Of a stretch of DNA of 60,000 nt, positions 11,582 through 23,786 are shown piece by piece. The notes beneath the pieces are model-generated. The model worked only from the letters and a program-made list of their open reading frames with translations. It was not told the DNA's origin and ran no database searches. Location: contig OX485803.1 in assembly GCA_950295325.1 (NCBI GenBank), positions 48,563,554-48,623,553 of the forward strand, written 5' to 3'. A program made the position numbers and the translations under genes. Origin of the DNA: Polytrichum commune. Its lineage: Eukaryota > Streptophyta > Polytrichopsida > Polytrichales > Polytrichaceae. Position 1 is the first letter of the stretch; each line of letters starts with the position of its first letter.

Positions 11582-12958
11582 ATGGCCCATTCAGCGAAGA
11601 TGAAACTGGCATTGGCTCTCCTGTGCATGGCGGTATGCTTACAAGTGGCCCATGCAGGATGGGGCAGAGGTCACATCACGTATTACGGTTCCTCTAATGG
11701 AGGCGGCACTATGGGTATGTGTCCACATCACTAAGTTTTCTTATCCATATTTCTCGCGTAGCAGAAGATTAGTATCAGCGTCCTTCGTTCAGCAAGCGTA
11801 CTTCGAAAATAGTGCATCGACCACTATCCTAGATGGTGGAATAAGGGACGATTCTGTGGTTTGAGATGTGTCATGACGCGGGCATTTGTCTGCGTGCGTA
11901 TTTTGCAGGCGGAGCTTGTGGATACGGAAACACCTACTCCATGGGCTACGGAATGAACACAGCTGCCCTGAGTACCGCCCTGTGGAACGGAGGAGCAATA
12001 TGTGGAGCTTGCTACATGATTCGATGCGACCCTTCCGGCCCAAATACCAGACGCTGGTGCTATTCCTTCTCCAAGACGGTCGTTATCACGGCCACGAACT
12101 TCTGCCCACCTGGATCTAGTGGAGGGTGGTGTGATCCTCCCAGGCAGCACTTTGACTTGCCCATGCCCGTTTTCAACAGCATCGCCAGACAGGCGGCTGG
12201 AGTTGTCCCTGTTCTATACCAAAAGTGAGTACCTTCCCACCTCCTCACATGTCTGCAAATAATCTTAATGCTTGCAAATTGTTTGATGTCACCTACACTT
12301 TCGAACATCTCACATAGAAAATCCCAGAAATATACAAGTATTGTATAAGAAATTATGTGTGGCTCAAGACGAAGAACTTTGAACATCACTACCTCTGTCC
12401 ATATACCTGGATACTGGGCCAGGGGATGACATCTCAAACTATTCTGAAAAGTATCATCTGTATCTTTGAGTGCATGTCTGCATTTACAATGTGAGGTGTC
12501 CCTATTTAGTATATGGTCTTACGTTCATCGTGTTATCATGTAGTGCTACCTTGAGATTTTTCTTCAATTATGATATTTTTCCCATTTATTGTGGTGTAAC
12601 ATGCTGTAAATGCGAAATGTAGGTATGTAATGTGGTTTTGGTGGGATGCAGGGTGAGTTGCGCAAAGAGGGGTGGAGTGCGGTTCCAGCTGAACGGCAAC
12701 CCCTACTTCATGATGATCCTCATTTACAACGTCGGAGGAGGAGGTGACATCCGCGCCGTCAACATCAAGGGACAAAATACCGGATGGATTGGAATGACCC
12801 GCAACTGGGGAGTTATGTGGACATGTCGCACCAAGATTACAGGGCAGGCCATCTCCTTCCAGATTTACACTAGCGACGGCCGCGTGCTCACCACCTACAA
12901 TGCCATCGGCCGGAATTGGCAATTTGGACAAACTTGGGAGGGTGCACAATTCCGATAA
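11582..12958 (+). CDS. Alpha-expansin (EXPA family), three exons
   Basis: Secreted wall-loosening protein that disrupts cellulose-hemicellulose contacts without hydrolysis. Exons are 11582-11714, 11909-12224 and 12652-12958 (756 nt, 251 aa), with GT/AG borders and matching phases. Residues 1-25 are a signal peptide ending A-H-A before G-W. Family marks include GTMGGACGYG (residues 42-51), the cysteines of the first domain (C48, C76, C79, C84, C95, C110, C119), the N-F-C-P-P motif and the HFD motif at 125-127. The second domain has the G-W-x-x-M-x-R-N-W-G motif and ends [10 protein letters not shown]. The two introns sit at the known expansin A and B positions (inside GTMGG, and before V-S-C). 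The usual R-R before V-S-C is Q-K here. The start at 11582 gives a good signal peptide; an internal Met at 11600 is an alternative. The gene looks intact. Confidence 0.93.
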
Positions 12959-15900
12959 ACCCTAACCAGCAATCCTATCTGCAACTAGCGTACGTGTTGC
13001 TATGACTCCAAAAAATTCTCTATGTTGCATGGAGTGACGGAGGGTGATTGAATCTTGGCGGAGCAGTGCGCCTGGGATGTCTCTCTCTCTCTCTCGCTCT
13101 CCCTCTCATATTTAATTTCAATACATTCCGGTTCAACTACCTACTACTACAGATTCAACAAGCTTCCTTCAATCTGTCGCCCAAGTGGCTGTTGGGGAGT
13201 TCCTCTTCCTCCTTGGGGTGGCGTTTTTTAATAAACTATTGGGCACATGGATTCATCAGTGAATCATAGAATCACAGGATTCGTTGCCTTAGATTTGATG
13301 TAGCTTCATTTGTCTCGATTGAGAATTCCACCATTGGTTCAAATTTACAGAGTGAGTTTTTAAAGTCATCTCTGGAAGAATTTGCTGCGATGTTCGAGTC
13401 ATAACTGCGGTTGAAAATTCCCGACTTGAGCTCATTATTAGCTGTTTCGTTTACCTACTAATACACCTTAGTTTTTGTGAACAAGCACTTGTCGAGTGTG
13501 ACAGAGCCGAACAATCAACGTCCATACATCTCCCTAAACTGTGGCAGATTGTTTTGTGACGGGCGAGATTGCCGCTCCGATCAAGAATTTCCTACAGATT
13601 TTCTTTGAATTGGATTCATGTTAATATAAACTCCGTTGTGAGGATTTATATAATCAGATTATTGATATTCGGACAACATGAGATCTCTACAGCTCCGCCT
13701 TGCATTGTTGCCGCTCACGCGGGCAACTTCTTGAGTATTGGAAAGTTATATCAATCAAGCAATATGTCAGATACTTGTGAAGCATTTTCAAAAGTTGTCT
13801 GCAAATCTCGGATATTGTTGGTCTCTTGGTCAGGAAAATTTACAATGGTAATCCTATCCTTGACATCCACAGCTAATTATGTCGTCAGTTGGCCTCGAAA
13901 CGCTACACTATTTTCACATCGACACAAGCCAGGCCTATGAAACATACCATAACACTATATGCTATGTCTGATAACAGAAACGGGAAATTGAGAGGTTGAA
14001 CTAACTAACAAAGCATTTTAGAAAAATTGACATAAGTTTAGGTCTACATTTAGTTTCGGCGACATTGCATTGCGGTTGACGTTTTGTATTGAGCAAGACA
14101 AACAGAATCGGCGATATTAAAGTCCATATTTAGTGTAGTGAACATATGAATCTTCAAACCTCTCAGCTAAAGATTTGCAGTGGAATGGACTGAGATTGCG
14201 TCCTTAGGTTGGGTTGGAATTGGCTGCCTATGTCTTACGTGCACACACAAGTCCATTGCATGGCACACCATGACATACACAAGTCTAATTACTGTGTAAT
14301 TTGGCAGTCCCACACTGCAATGAATTATTATTATACAAGTAGTATGTTATTCCAAAAGCACTTGATCCCATGCACAAGGTGGGGCGTGACCAAGATGGCC
14401 CATAGATCTTGTGGATGCCCTTATGTGATAACAATGGGTCAAGGAGTGCATTGACTTAGAAATTATGTAAATTGAGATGTAATTTCAAATCTTTTTGAAT
14501 TGCACGGCATTTGAATCTACTTTGAAAAGGGTAATCTGACAAACCTGGCGAGACTTCAAATTGGATTGCTCAAAATAGTTAAACTTACAAGTTCGAGATG
14601 ACCTTAAACTAATGGATGACCGTCAAGAGGTACCCAAAATCAAATGGAGTGGCTGGCAGTTTGAATCCCAGCTGTGAAATCTTCTCTCTACTTGATGGGA
14701 AAACTAGCAAGGTGGTCATGTGTCTCGTGTGTTCCAAAACAATAGAAAATCCAAACTTACCAAAGTGTCCTAGAATAGATGTCATTACCTCAACAATATG
14801 GAAGTTGGAAGAAATTATCATCTCAAGGGCTAGAAAGAATTGTTGCATATGAGCTTACCTCATCCATCAATGTAACAAACCTATGCTCTATAGATTAATG
14901 GTGTAGTAGGAGGAATGATAGGTGTGCTTGTACATAACAACTTTGTCTTGTTCATTTGCATAACATTTACTCAGCTGATGAGTTGCGCTAAACTGCCCTG
15001 ACTTCAAATTTAATTTGAAGCATTGGGATTCTGCCCTCCGGAAGCTTTATTCTCGAATCTACTGTGCGTCATGAACATGCTTCATGACATGGAGCTTTGA
15101 TTTGATTTAGTTTCTGGTCCACATTTGGGGTACTGTGAACACGCAGCAGCCGAAGGATTACTTACCGTCAGAAGTCTTTTCGATGCAATTGGGGGCAAGC
15201 AGCACTCATTACAGGAATGCGCGATTCAAGTACATGACATGCTTCCAAGCCTCCGACGAAATTATTTATCACCATGGATTGCCAGTGTGGGTTGAAACAA
15301 TTTGGACAAGCCTTGCATTTATTGAGTGGAGGCGCGGATTTGTGTAGATTGATTCATATGCTTCTTTCTGCGCATATTGCAAATATTCTGCACAGAAATG
15401 ATGCTTTTCCCTCGTTAATAATGCAATTATAAGAAAGCTTAGTGAAAAATCTATATTTGAGGTAAATTAGTTCAAATATTTGAAGCTGCTGTCTGTATCT
15501 GTGGAAATCTCATTGAAGTATCTGTGCACCGAATTATGAATCTCTCATCTTGCGCACAATTCACTTCAATGCTGTGGCTTGCCAATTGGTTTGACGCGGT
15601 GCTATAACATTGGCGATAGTGTGTCCTTGCTATCGAATACATCATCCATGCAGGAGAACATGAAAATGACAGAAAGCAGTCGACGGGCCAGCAATCAAGA
15701 GGGACAAACTGGTGAGAGATCATTTCAAAGTTTGACGGGCCATTCAAAACCCCAAGTCCTCTTGCACATTAATGTCTAGATTCGGACACAATATGGGCTC
15801 GTGTACCTATGAGCAATACATCGACGCAATAATTGAAGTATGAAGATAAAGTTTATTGCTTTCCATTGAGAGCTTCGCTCTCTGGAGTACACGACATTAC

Positions 15901-16551
15901 AAAAGCAAAACTCTGTATCACTCCAAGTACATATGAGAGAGCGTTGAACTGGTCTATCAATTGCCATCCACGGTGATCTTCTGACTACGGCATTCTGCCA
16001 GGATGTATCGTGTTCGACTCGGAACTGCATTGTCTTCCGAAACACAACATCTTTACTTCTAACACATCACTGTGTCCTGGTGTCTTCACACCTCCTGGTC
16101 AACAACCACACTGCAAAAGAAGTGGACACCAGGTCGTTAGCGAGGAAATGCACTATTCAATGTAATATTATTCGACGTGGAGAGGTTTAAACATGAACAA
16201 TCTCGAACGCTAAGTGGCAAGGTGCTGCGATCTTGTACTAAACACGCTCACAGATTTCATAAAGATTTGTAGGAGAAACCTTCAGCGGTTGTACGAAAAC
16301 TGCGGAGATAAGCAAATTGAACTAGGAGCTCCATCACGTCTTCTTAGAAATTGTTTAGTCTGAATGATGCTGAAACAGATGAATGCCGATAAGTATACAT
16401 ATATGTGCACACGTATATACAGGAGCTGTTGTCCCTGTACTGCTATACACAATTCTCGGCAGAGAGAATAACATACAGCCATGGACGGTGAACATAACAT
16501 TGAAATGTTGTGAGATGTACCTATGAATTCAGAAAATCGATGTAAATCAGT
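12959..16551. other. Intergenic region downstream of the expansin gene
   Basis: It begins with the expansin 3' region and a short (CT)n tract near 13081. Otherwise only weak short frames occur. A plus-strand frame at 14616-14852 contains M-C-L-V-C-S-K and could be a decayed zinc-finger part of a hAT-like transposon, but this is weak. A TATTTAGTGTAG motif, like the end of the hairpin repeats, occurs near 14126. Confidence 0.4.
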
Positions 16552-18534
16552 CTAAGGCGAGGACGAAGCGGGGGGCTTGTTGCCACCACCACCTCCACCT
16601 CCGCCGCCACCTCCTGCCCCAGCTCCGGGACAGTAACCTATGCACACTCCGCTCCCACTTCCACCGCCTCCACCACCACCACCACCACCACCTCCTCCTC
16701 CACCGCCTCCCCCTCCTGCAAAACTCAGTCAAGAAGCATATTCAACAATGGTATATGTAGTCTTTGATCATTGAGATCAGAACCGCAAATAATTGGAAGC
16801 TTTGGACATTCTGATTGAAAGAGGTTTCAAAGAGGATTGAAAGGGAGCGAGATGATCTTGTACCTCCGCCTCCACCACCGGATCGAGGAGGATTGTTACC
16901 TCCTCCACCTCCTCCTCCACCTCCACCTCCTGATGAACCTCCTCCTCCTCCTCCTCCACCTCCACCTGACGGACCACCCCCGCCTCCGCCTCCTGCAAAA
17001 CTCAAGAATCGAAGTCAAATATGGTATATGTAGTTTTGATCTTTGAGAACAGGACCGTGTCCTTGCACACCTTGAACACGCGTAGAATTCCTATCAATTT
17101 GACTGCCACATATAATTGGAAGCAATGGACAATTTGATTGAAAGAGGATTGAAAGAGGATTCAAAGGGAGCGAGTTGATCTCGTACCTCCGCCTCCACCA
17201 CCGGATCGAGGAGGATTGTTGCCTCCTCCTCCACCTCCTGACGGGCCACCTCCGCCTCCACCACCACCACCACCACCTCCGCGAGGACCACCCCCACCCC
17301 CACCTCCACCTCCTGACGGGCCACCTCCGCCTCCACCACCACCACCTCCTCCGCGAGGACCACCCCCACCTCCACCCCCACCACCACCTCCTCCTCCACC
17401 ACCTCCTCCTCCTCCTCCGCCACGGCCTCTCCCTCTCGGAGGAAACCACGGATTACCTCCGCCCCAGCGATCACGCCCGCCGCCGCCTCCACCACCGCCA
17501 CCGCCGCCTCCTCCTCCTCCACCACCACCACCACCACCACCACCACCACCACCACCACCACCACCACCACCACCACCACCACCACCACCTCCTCCTCCAC
17601 CAGCAAGCATACGTCCCTGTGCAGAGCAAGGTACTATAAGATCAAGGTGCTGTACATACTCTACAATGTGAAGAGCAGCAGAAACGTTTTGAGACAAGGG
17701 AAGGGCTATGCAGGGAAGCCAATGACATATACGTCCCTGACGAGCGGAAGGCACTGTACGAACAAGTTTCTGCACGTACTCTACAGTATGAAGAGCTGCG
17801 AAAACTTTAGGGCAATCCTGGAAGAGCTAGAATGGGAAGCCAGTGATGTATTTCCCGACTCAGCGAGGAAGTTAACAAACAAATGTTGGCAATGCGGGTA
17901 CAGGTACGATCGACACCAGCAGTATTAATCGTGATTACAGATTTTCGTTCCTTCCATGTACACGGAATTCATGAACAAGGATCACCAATGGAGCACCTGT
18001 GCAATGCGCAAAGTAAGAGGTACAAGAAACTGTCGATGCCTACAGCGCATTTTCAGGACGCAACGGTATTCTGCATGTTTTCATGGTCTTCTGGAATATT
18101 GAAATTAGAGCGATAGCCAGTTTGCGAATATGTCACACTGTTTCGGCACTATTTCATCAGCTCGATGCAATCCAATCGCAGTCCACTTAAAATGAGCATA
18201 AGTAGATGATACGTTCGTAGCTCTACAGCGTGATTCTTACACAAAAGCGAATCGTAGTGAAATATTGCCATGGGGAGGAGTGTTGGAACATACATACCTC
18301 GCTTGTGGCACCATCTTCACTAGCAGCTTCCACCTCGAGCAAGTGCCTTCCTGCACTTAAGTCGAGGACATCGAGGTTCGTGGCCTCATCCTTTCGAACA
18401 ACCAGTGCAGGGGTATTATTCTCCGTTAGCAGCCTTGCATTGGCAGACTGCAAAACCAGAACAACTACTATTGCTATCCATAGCCAAGGTCGTTGCATCA
18501 CCCCCGTCTGAGCCATAACAGCTCCCAACTCCAC
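16552..18534 (-). CDS. Secreted glycine-rich protein with C-x-G-x-C-P-G tail (GRP-A1), four exons
   Basis: Probable cell-wall structural glycine-rich protein. Minus-strand exons are 18534-18298, 17616-17187, 16992-16864 and 16715-16552 (960 nt, 319 aa). All have GT/AG borders, and phases match (0, 1, 1). Exon 1 encodes a signal peptide (hydrophobic W-I-A-I-V-V-V-L-V-L core, cleavage near A-N-A-R) and an acidic segment of about 45 residues. Exons 2 and 3 are long poly-Gly runs broken by G-P-S-G, G-P-R-G and N-N-P-P-R-S-G blocks. Exon 4 is poly-Gly ending in V-C-I-G-Y-C-P-G, then more Gly and a short N-K-P-P-A-S-S-S-P tail. A TATA box TATATAAG is at 18630-18623, about 90 bases before the start. 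GRP-A2 at 23.8-26.8 kb has the same plan and tail. Start codons at 18516 and 18498 are possible alternatives. The acceptor of exon 2 is the least certain border. Confidence 0.8.
17607..17810. repeat. Diverged two-copy tandem repeat in GRP-A1 intron 1
   Basis: Positions about 17611-17690 and 17731-17815 share ACGTCCCTG, AAGG-ACTRTA and TAC-TACTCTACA-TRTGAAGAGC blocks in the same order. The first copy overlaps the predicted acceptor of exon 2, so a splice site was part of the duplicated unit. The second copy may contain a decoy acceptor. Confidence 0.5.
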
Positions 18535-18620
18535 AGATTGCAGAGTCCAAAGCTCCGAGCGGCCTTAAAACGCCTTGAAGAGCTGTATGATCAGCGATGA
18601 TGAAAGGGATTGAGTACCTC

Positions 18621-18630
18621 CGCTTATATA
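18621..18630 (-). promoter_or_regulatory. TATA box of GRP-A1
   Basis: On the minus strand this reads TATATAAGCG. It lies about 90 bases upstream of the predicted start codon at 18534, a normal distance for a plant core promoter with a short leader. Confidence 0.6.
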
Positions 18631-19249
18631 GAAGCTCACGAACTGCATGTCGTAGACTTGAGAGACAATCTTTGATCCGATAGTAAGAGGCGGTTCTCGA
18701 GGTCGGTGACGAGGAAGGACCGTGCCTCTCCAACTCCTGGCTGTGGATCATCAATTCTGACAACCGGCGATCAGTGCACCTCTTGCGCTTTGACTTTCAG
18801 CTCCAGATGTAATGATGGTGGGGCCATCCTTCCTAGAGGATGCAGTGTAAAGTGAATCGGCCATTAAGTTTCGAAGCTAATTTACAAGCTGGAATCGATC
18901 GGAACCGGCTGAGGTTAGTTAAAGCACTGCACGCCGCTAATTTCTGGTTCCTAATTGCTAATGAAATCTGGAGTTCAGCTGATCATGAGAGGATGCTTGT
19001 GAAACTGGAGAAAAAGCTCTGACTATTCGTAATTTGGTGGTAATTCTATGTGTTGATGATGTCTTACACCAACAGGAAAGAAGCCACAGTAATTCCAAGA
19101 CAAATTAAAAATCCAGAACCTTGAAGGCTACACTTGCAGTTTCTGCTGCATGCTCCAGTTGAAAGCTACGATCTCAAAGACGAAACAATTACCCTCAATA
19201 AACTGTGCCAGTTACTCCTTGGGTTCCTGATAATTGCAGCAAATGATCC

Positions 19250-19720
19250 CACAGAAGAAATTGTTTCTACCTGAGGAGGCACGGAGGTTAATGTTCTGCA
19301 TCAAACCCACCCTTGTGATGATCGGTGTGAGTAGTCTATTGATATGTTTCACTCTGTTCTGAAATTCCAATCGATCAGATTCTGGGAATTCTTCTAGTAA
19401 ACTTTATAAATTATCAACTCAGCTTCATGTTGAGAAGCCCTTGGGAAGATTCTCTACTTTGGAAGAATATACTAATTGATATCATCTCCATTTGATTTAG
19501 CCATCCCACTACTAAAAAAACACGCTGTACTGGTTCATAACAAGTTCAACTAATAATTAGAAGCTGTACTGCCAGTCTTGACACAGAATTGGCAACCGGA
19601 TTGGCTTTGGGTCATGCGCCATCCGAGGGGCTGATGAGTATAATAATTGGTAGCATTTTGTTTCCTCTGAATACTAAGGAATATGCAAGTCTTTTAACCG
19701 ACCGAAAGCATTTTGCAATT
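19250..19720 (+). repeat. Dispersed duplicate of the segment at 36030-36540
   Basis: Blocks such as CTGCATCAA-CCCA, GTGATSAT-GTG, TCACTCTGTTCTRAAAT and CAGTACTGCC-like motifs occur in the same order and strand in both places, with many substitutions and indels. A short plus-strand frame near 19253 reads E-E-A-R-R-L-M-F-C-I-K-P and is partly kept in the copy as C-I-K-P-M-L-V. This may be a relic of coding sequence. Confidence 0.5.
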
Positions 19721-22020
19721 CTCTTAGAACCTGTATTCTGAGCTCTCAATCTCATCACATGTTGAAGATGCTCCCTTCATTTGGGATACCTATTAGCCTT
19801 TGAACATCTTCAATGTTTCTTGATCTTGTGCCGATCATACTCACGTTGTGCTTGCAGTTTCCTTTCTGTATAATGCTTTACCAACTGAGTGAGAGTCCAG
19901 TTCATTTGATTTTCTTAACACCCAAGATAGAATTCACAGCTGCAATGCCTCCAAGAGACATCATAGGCGCGTTGACAAAGGTGACCGAGGTGGAGATTCC
20001 ATCGAGTTATTGGAGGTCACAACTTTCAACGCAAACCGGTGGGGTCGTTGACCTGAGTCACATGCAGTCCAAGATGAGTCCAAGATTTGTCAACCAACTT
20101 GTGTAAGGTGATACAAGTTTACAACTCTTTCAAAAATTTCTTACAGCTGGGCTTGTTGATTTCTTAGTTCAAACTACCGTTGTTTATAACAATGTAATTT
20201 TTTGAGATGAATGAAACAAACCTTATTTCATTGCCAAAGAACCATACAAGGCCACTGGGACCCGAAAAAGAGAGCGGGGGGACTCTCTTGGGTGCTTACG
20301 GTGGAATCACATAAACCCACAATGAGTGAAGAGCCTACACAAAGAAGCCAACAATAGTCGCTCTAATATGCCACATAATCTTGTCATTCGATTTATGGAT
20401 AGGTTGAGGTAGGTTAGGGGGGGGGGAGTATCAACATAAAGTTACTTTGTAAATTATGATTTGGCAAGAGAAGCATTCCACCTTGTCCTCATATTACACT
20501 CTAAACTCTATAATATCAACCTCCTTAATGACACTCCTTGTATCTCCCAAAACCCTAGGGAACGGATGTTCTCGATTTAAATCTCATTCTTTATTGTCAT
20601 GTTTCCCTCCCATATCTCATGGGTTTGGACATTAAAATAAACCACCAAAGAATTTAAACCACACACTCGCAAGTATCATGTTGTCAACATTGTGATTATT
20701 GTGATGTTGACTTTGTGTTATTCCATGATGTCACATGCTACATTAATTCTCTTCCATTGCGCATTCATGTTAAAACTAAAAAGCTCCTTAATATCATGTG
20801 CACTTTGGTTTCCACAAGTTTGATATTATCTAGTTTAGAGTGTATTCACAAAAAGTGCATGTCATGATCACAAACAATCTAGGTTGCCATGTCTGGAAGT
20901 GTGAAATAAACTCATTTGTGAGTGCAACAATCCAAGGTATGTGAGTGTTATTTGGTTGCTTTTCTTATTTGGACATCTATGTTTTTATTGATGTGTGGTT
21001 TGGTCCGGATCAAAAACACAAACACCATTAAGACATATGTGTTCAAGAGATTGGACTGCGTCTTTATTAACTGCTCCACACTTGATAATGAACGCAATGG
21101 GGAGGACCTACGTATCATGTTAAGGAATCCACAAACACTCTTCATAACCATAACTAAATCATGGGAGGTCCAGTTCTTGTTGATGCTTCATCATGGATTT
21201 GCTAGTGCAACACAAGTTTTGTTGTGTAGATCTAATCGGTAGAAGCTGAAGAACATGAAAAACGAACTGAATAACACCCAAGTACCTTGTGGGCAACATC
21301 ATGCATGCTTCAACAGTGTTATTAGATGAAATGTTGCAGAGTTACATTGTGGGTGTTTCAGATGCATAGCCTAGCTAGCCTGTAGATATGGAAGTTAAGT
21401 GAAGCTCACAAAGTACAAGATGACAGAAAGGCCAACTGATGCTTATGCAATATAATTTCCTACTGCGTCCAAAAAACAAATGACAGGGTGCCAGAGGGAT
21501 TTGGATTGAGAGGAGTCAGCTCAATCAAAGCAACCTGTGTCAACTTTGCACAAGTAACACGTCATTCCCTCCATGTCAATGGGATTCATCATGACAAAGC
21601 CATTGCAAGTTGCAGCTCAATTTTTTATTCATAGTATATGCAGATCATATATATACTGACAGATTTCAAGCTGACGGTTGTTAGTAACTTCCAGCACTTA
21701 ATTTGTCGCCAAATTTCGGAGTGCATTGTGAGCCTTGTGCTTCTTTCAGTGTCATTGTAAAATACAGAGTGTAATGAATGATGGGAAGTGTCCAATGGAG
21801 GCGCCACATGTGCTGGCTTTTATTTGTCACAACTTGCAATCTGCACCAGGTCACCAATCCTCACCAACCACTTTGGATGCCTGTGGCTCCTGGGTCTAAT
21901 TGTTTTTAGTTTCTTCCTTGGAAAATTCATATAGTTATTGATGAATTGTTCAGCTATTCTATGAAGCTATGCAATCAAGAAATTTCTCACATTACAAGAT
22001 TAATAAAAAGATTGACTCTT

Positions 22021-22152
22021 CGCTAATGAGTTTTGACTGTGTTAATGTCAACTTATTGAGCACAATAATATCACAAATATGACAGAGGAAACTAAGAATG
22101 ACACAAAGTTGACATACGAATATGACATTAAATCCACTGGATTCCAGTAGTG
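22021..22152 (-). mobile_element. CACTA-type miniature transposon, copy 1 (132 bp)
   Basis: Reverse-complement copy of the element at 36649-36790. It ends CCAGTAGTG at 22152, and the other end has CGCTAATG in place of CACTAATG, a single change. CTT flanks both sides (22018-22020 and 22153-22155), the 3-bp target duplication expected for CACTA (En/Spm) elements. It has no coding capacity. Confidence 0.7.
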
Positions 22153-23786
22153 CTTGATTGACTTCTTGAGCTTTGTGATCAATAAAATGTCCTGAATAAA
22201 CGTGCATTCAAAAGAAACTCACTGACTTGATATGTGCACTGGAAAGGGCTTATATAGGTGATTTAGTGTGGTATGGAATTTATTTCCTGTATTTCTCGAA
22301 TTTGGTAGTTTTTATCAGAAAGAAATACTTGCGCCAGTGTTGAGCTTAAAATGTCCTTTGGAGGCCACTGATCTCCTACACTCAGACTACACTGCAACAA
22401 CGATGACTGAGCAACGTATTTTGATCCTATTTTGATATTCCTTTGAAGCAAACACACTATGTGTGCATTGGCTGGTGGAATTGAAGAAGGGGATGTCCAT
22501 TACCATGGTTGAATTGGTGACATTTTATTAAAATTAAATTGTAACTGGTTTTTGTGTGGCCATTTGTCAGTGCTCTTTTCTATTTACTGATGAAGTATTT
22601 CCCATCAGGCTGTAGCCAACGTTTTATGTAAGAAAACGAGGCTATATATAAACATGTGAATCTAGAATGCTAAACCTGTAGATTTCAATGCTGTCAGTAT
22701 GGCTTTGCAAAGGAATCTTGCAAAAATTTCAGCAACAATGTATTCAGACCACTTGTGATTGTGACCTGTTTGAAGCTGAAAGTCAAACAGATGAGGGAGA
22801 TCGAATATTGTATAGACACTGTATTAGTTGTTCAAGCAAAGCAGGGAGCTTCTGAATGATGTTTGTTAATCAGGTGACAAATTTCATATTTTGCACTTGG
22901 TGAGGTCTTCGACAACTTTGGACCCAATCTCATCTTTCACACTCATCAATTACTTGCACCACTTGGGAAACAGTAACAGTGTATCGACTAACAATTTTTT
23001 TGTTTTTAATAAAGTGACAAAGTATTGGAAGGTTCGCCTCCCAAGACATACGTTCAAGCTATCTAAGCATTTTTAGCTTTCAATGAGCTAAGAGCTTTCG
23101 AAGGCTCTCCTCTTCAGAAGAAACATTTAGTAAAAATCAATTCTAAATGTCACACATATCATTATATGTTGAATCCTGGAAGTTATCAGGATACAGGATC
23201 GACCTTGAGGCCAATCTCTCATTTATTCACTTCAAAATATCTGCAGCTTATACTAGTTTGAATGGTAAACTACATGTGCCTCTTGTGCTTGTGGTTCTAC
23301 GCGTCTCGGAAGAGCAATTACTTAGAGTTGAATTGGAGATATGACTCAGATGACCTGCACAACACCACGAGAGAATATTGAGATCATGGTATCATGCAGC
23401 TAGTCGATTGTAAGACTGTCAAAATCAATGTCACAATTCCATGAGGTATTAAGATTGGTATGAGAATCTTGACGATTGTTAACTGAACCTACATCAAGGT
23501 ATGCCAGGTACAGTTACTTCGTAACCTAGTACTCCAAACGAAGACACAGAAAGAACCAGCCGCCAGAGCTTGACATTTATAAGCATATTTCATCACCCCC
23601 AAGTCACATTGAAATCTTGGAATGCTTTTGTCGAAGGGGTGTCAAAGCAAGAAGATTCATGCAAGCCTGGGGTCGCAACTATCTGTAATTCAATATCGGA
23701 CATTACAAGAATTAGAGGGACCTTTGAAAACTAGTGCCTCCTCTCAAAGGTAAACACTTTCTTCTTGAGGAAAAGCATCATACCTC

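Larger units (their letters stand above)
18640..23786. other. Intergenic region between GRP-A1 and GRP-A2
   Basis: Long AT-rich spacer. It contains a CACTA-type miniature element (22021-22152) and a segment near 19250-19720 that is a diverged copy of 36030-36540. Open frames such as 19813-20106 and 20922-21242 show no recognisable domain, and I do not call them genes. A G-run of nine or more lies near 20418. Confidence 0.45.

Noticed and set aside
12060-12437. Minus-strand frames over the expansin exons
   Set aside because: Antisense shadows of conserved expansin exons 2 and 3.
17216-17671. Long proline-rich and histidine/leucine-rich plus-strand frames opposite GRP-A1
   Set aside because: They are complements of poly-Gly coding repeats. 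The minus strand has splice sites in phase, a signal peptide and a TATA box; the plus strand has none of these.
20922-21242. 106-codon plus-strand frame as a gene
   Set aside because: No recognisable domain, no splice or promoter support, and length within chance for this AT-rich spacer.
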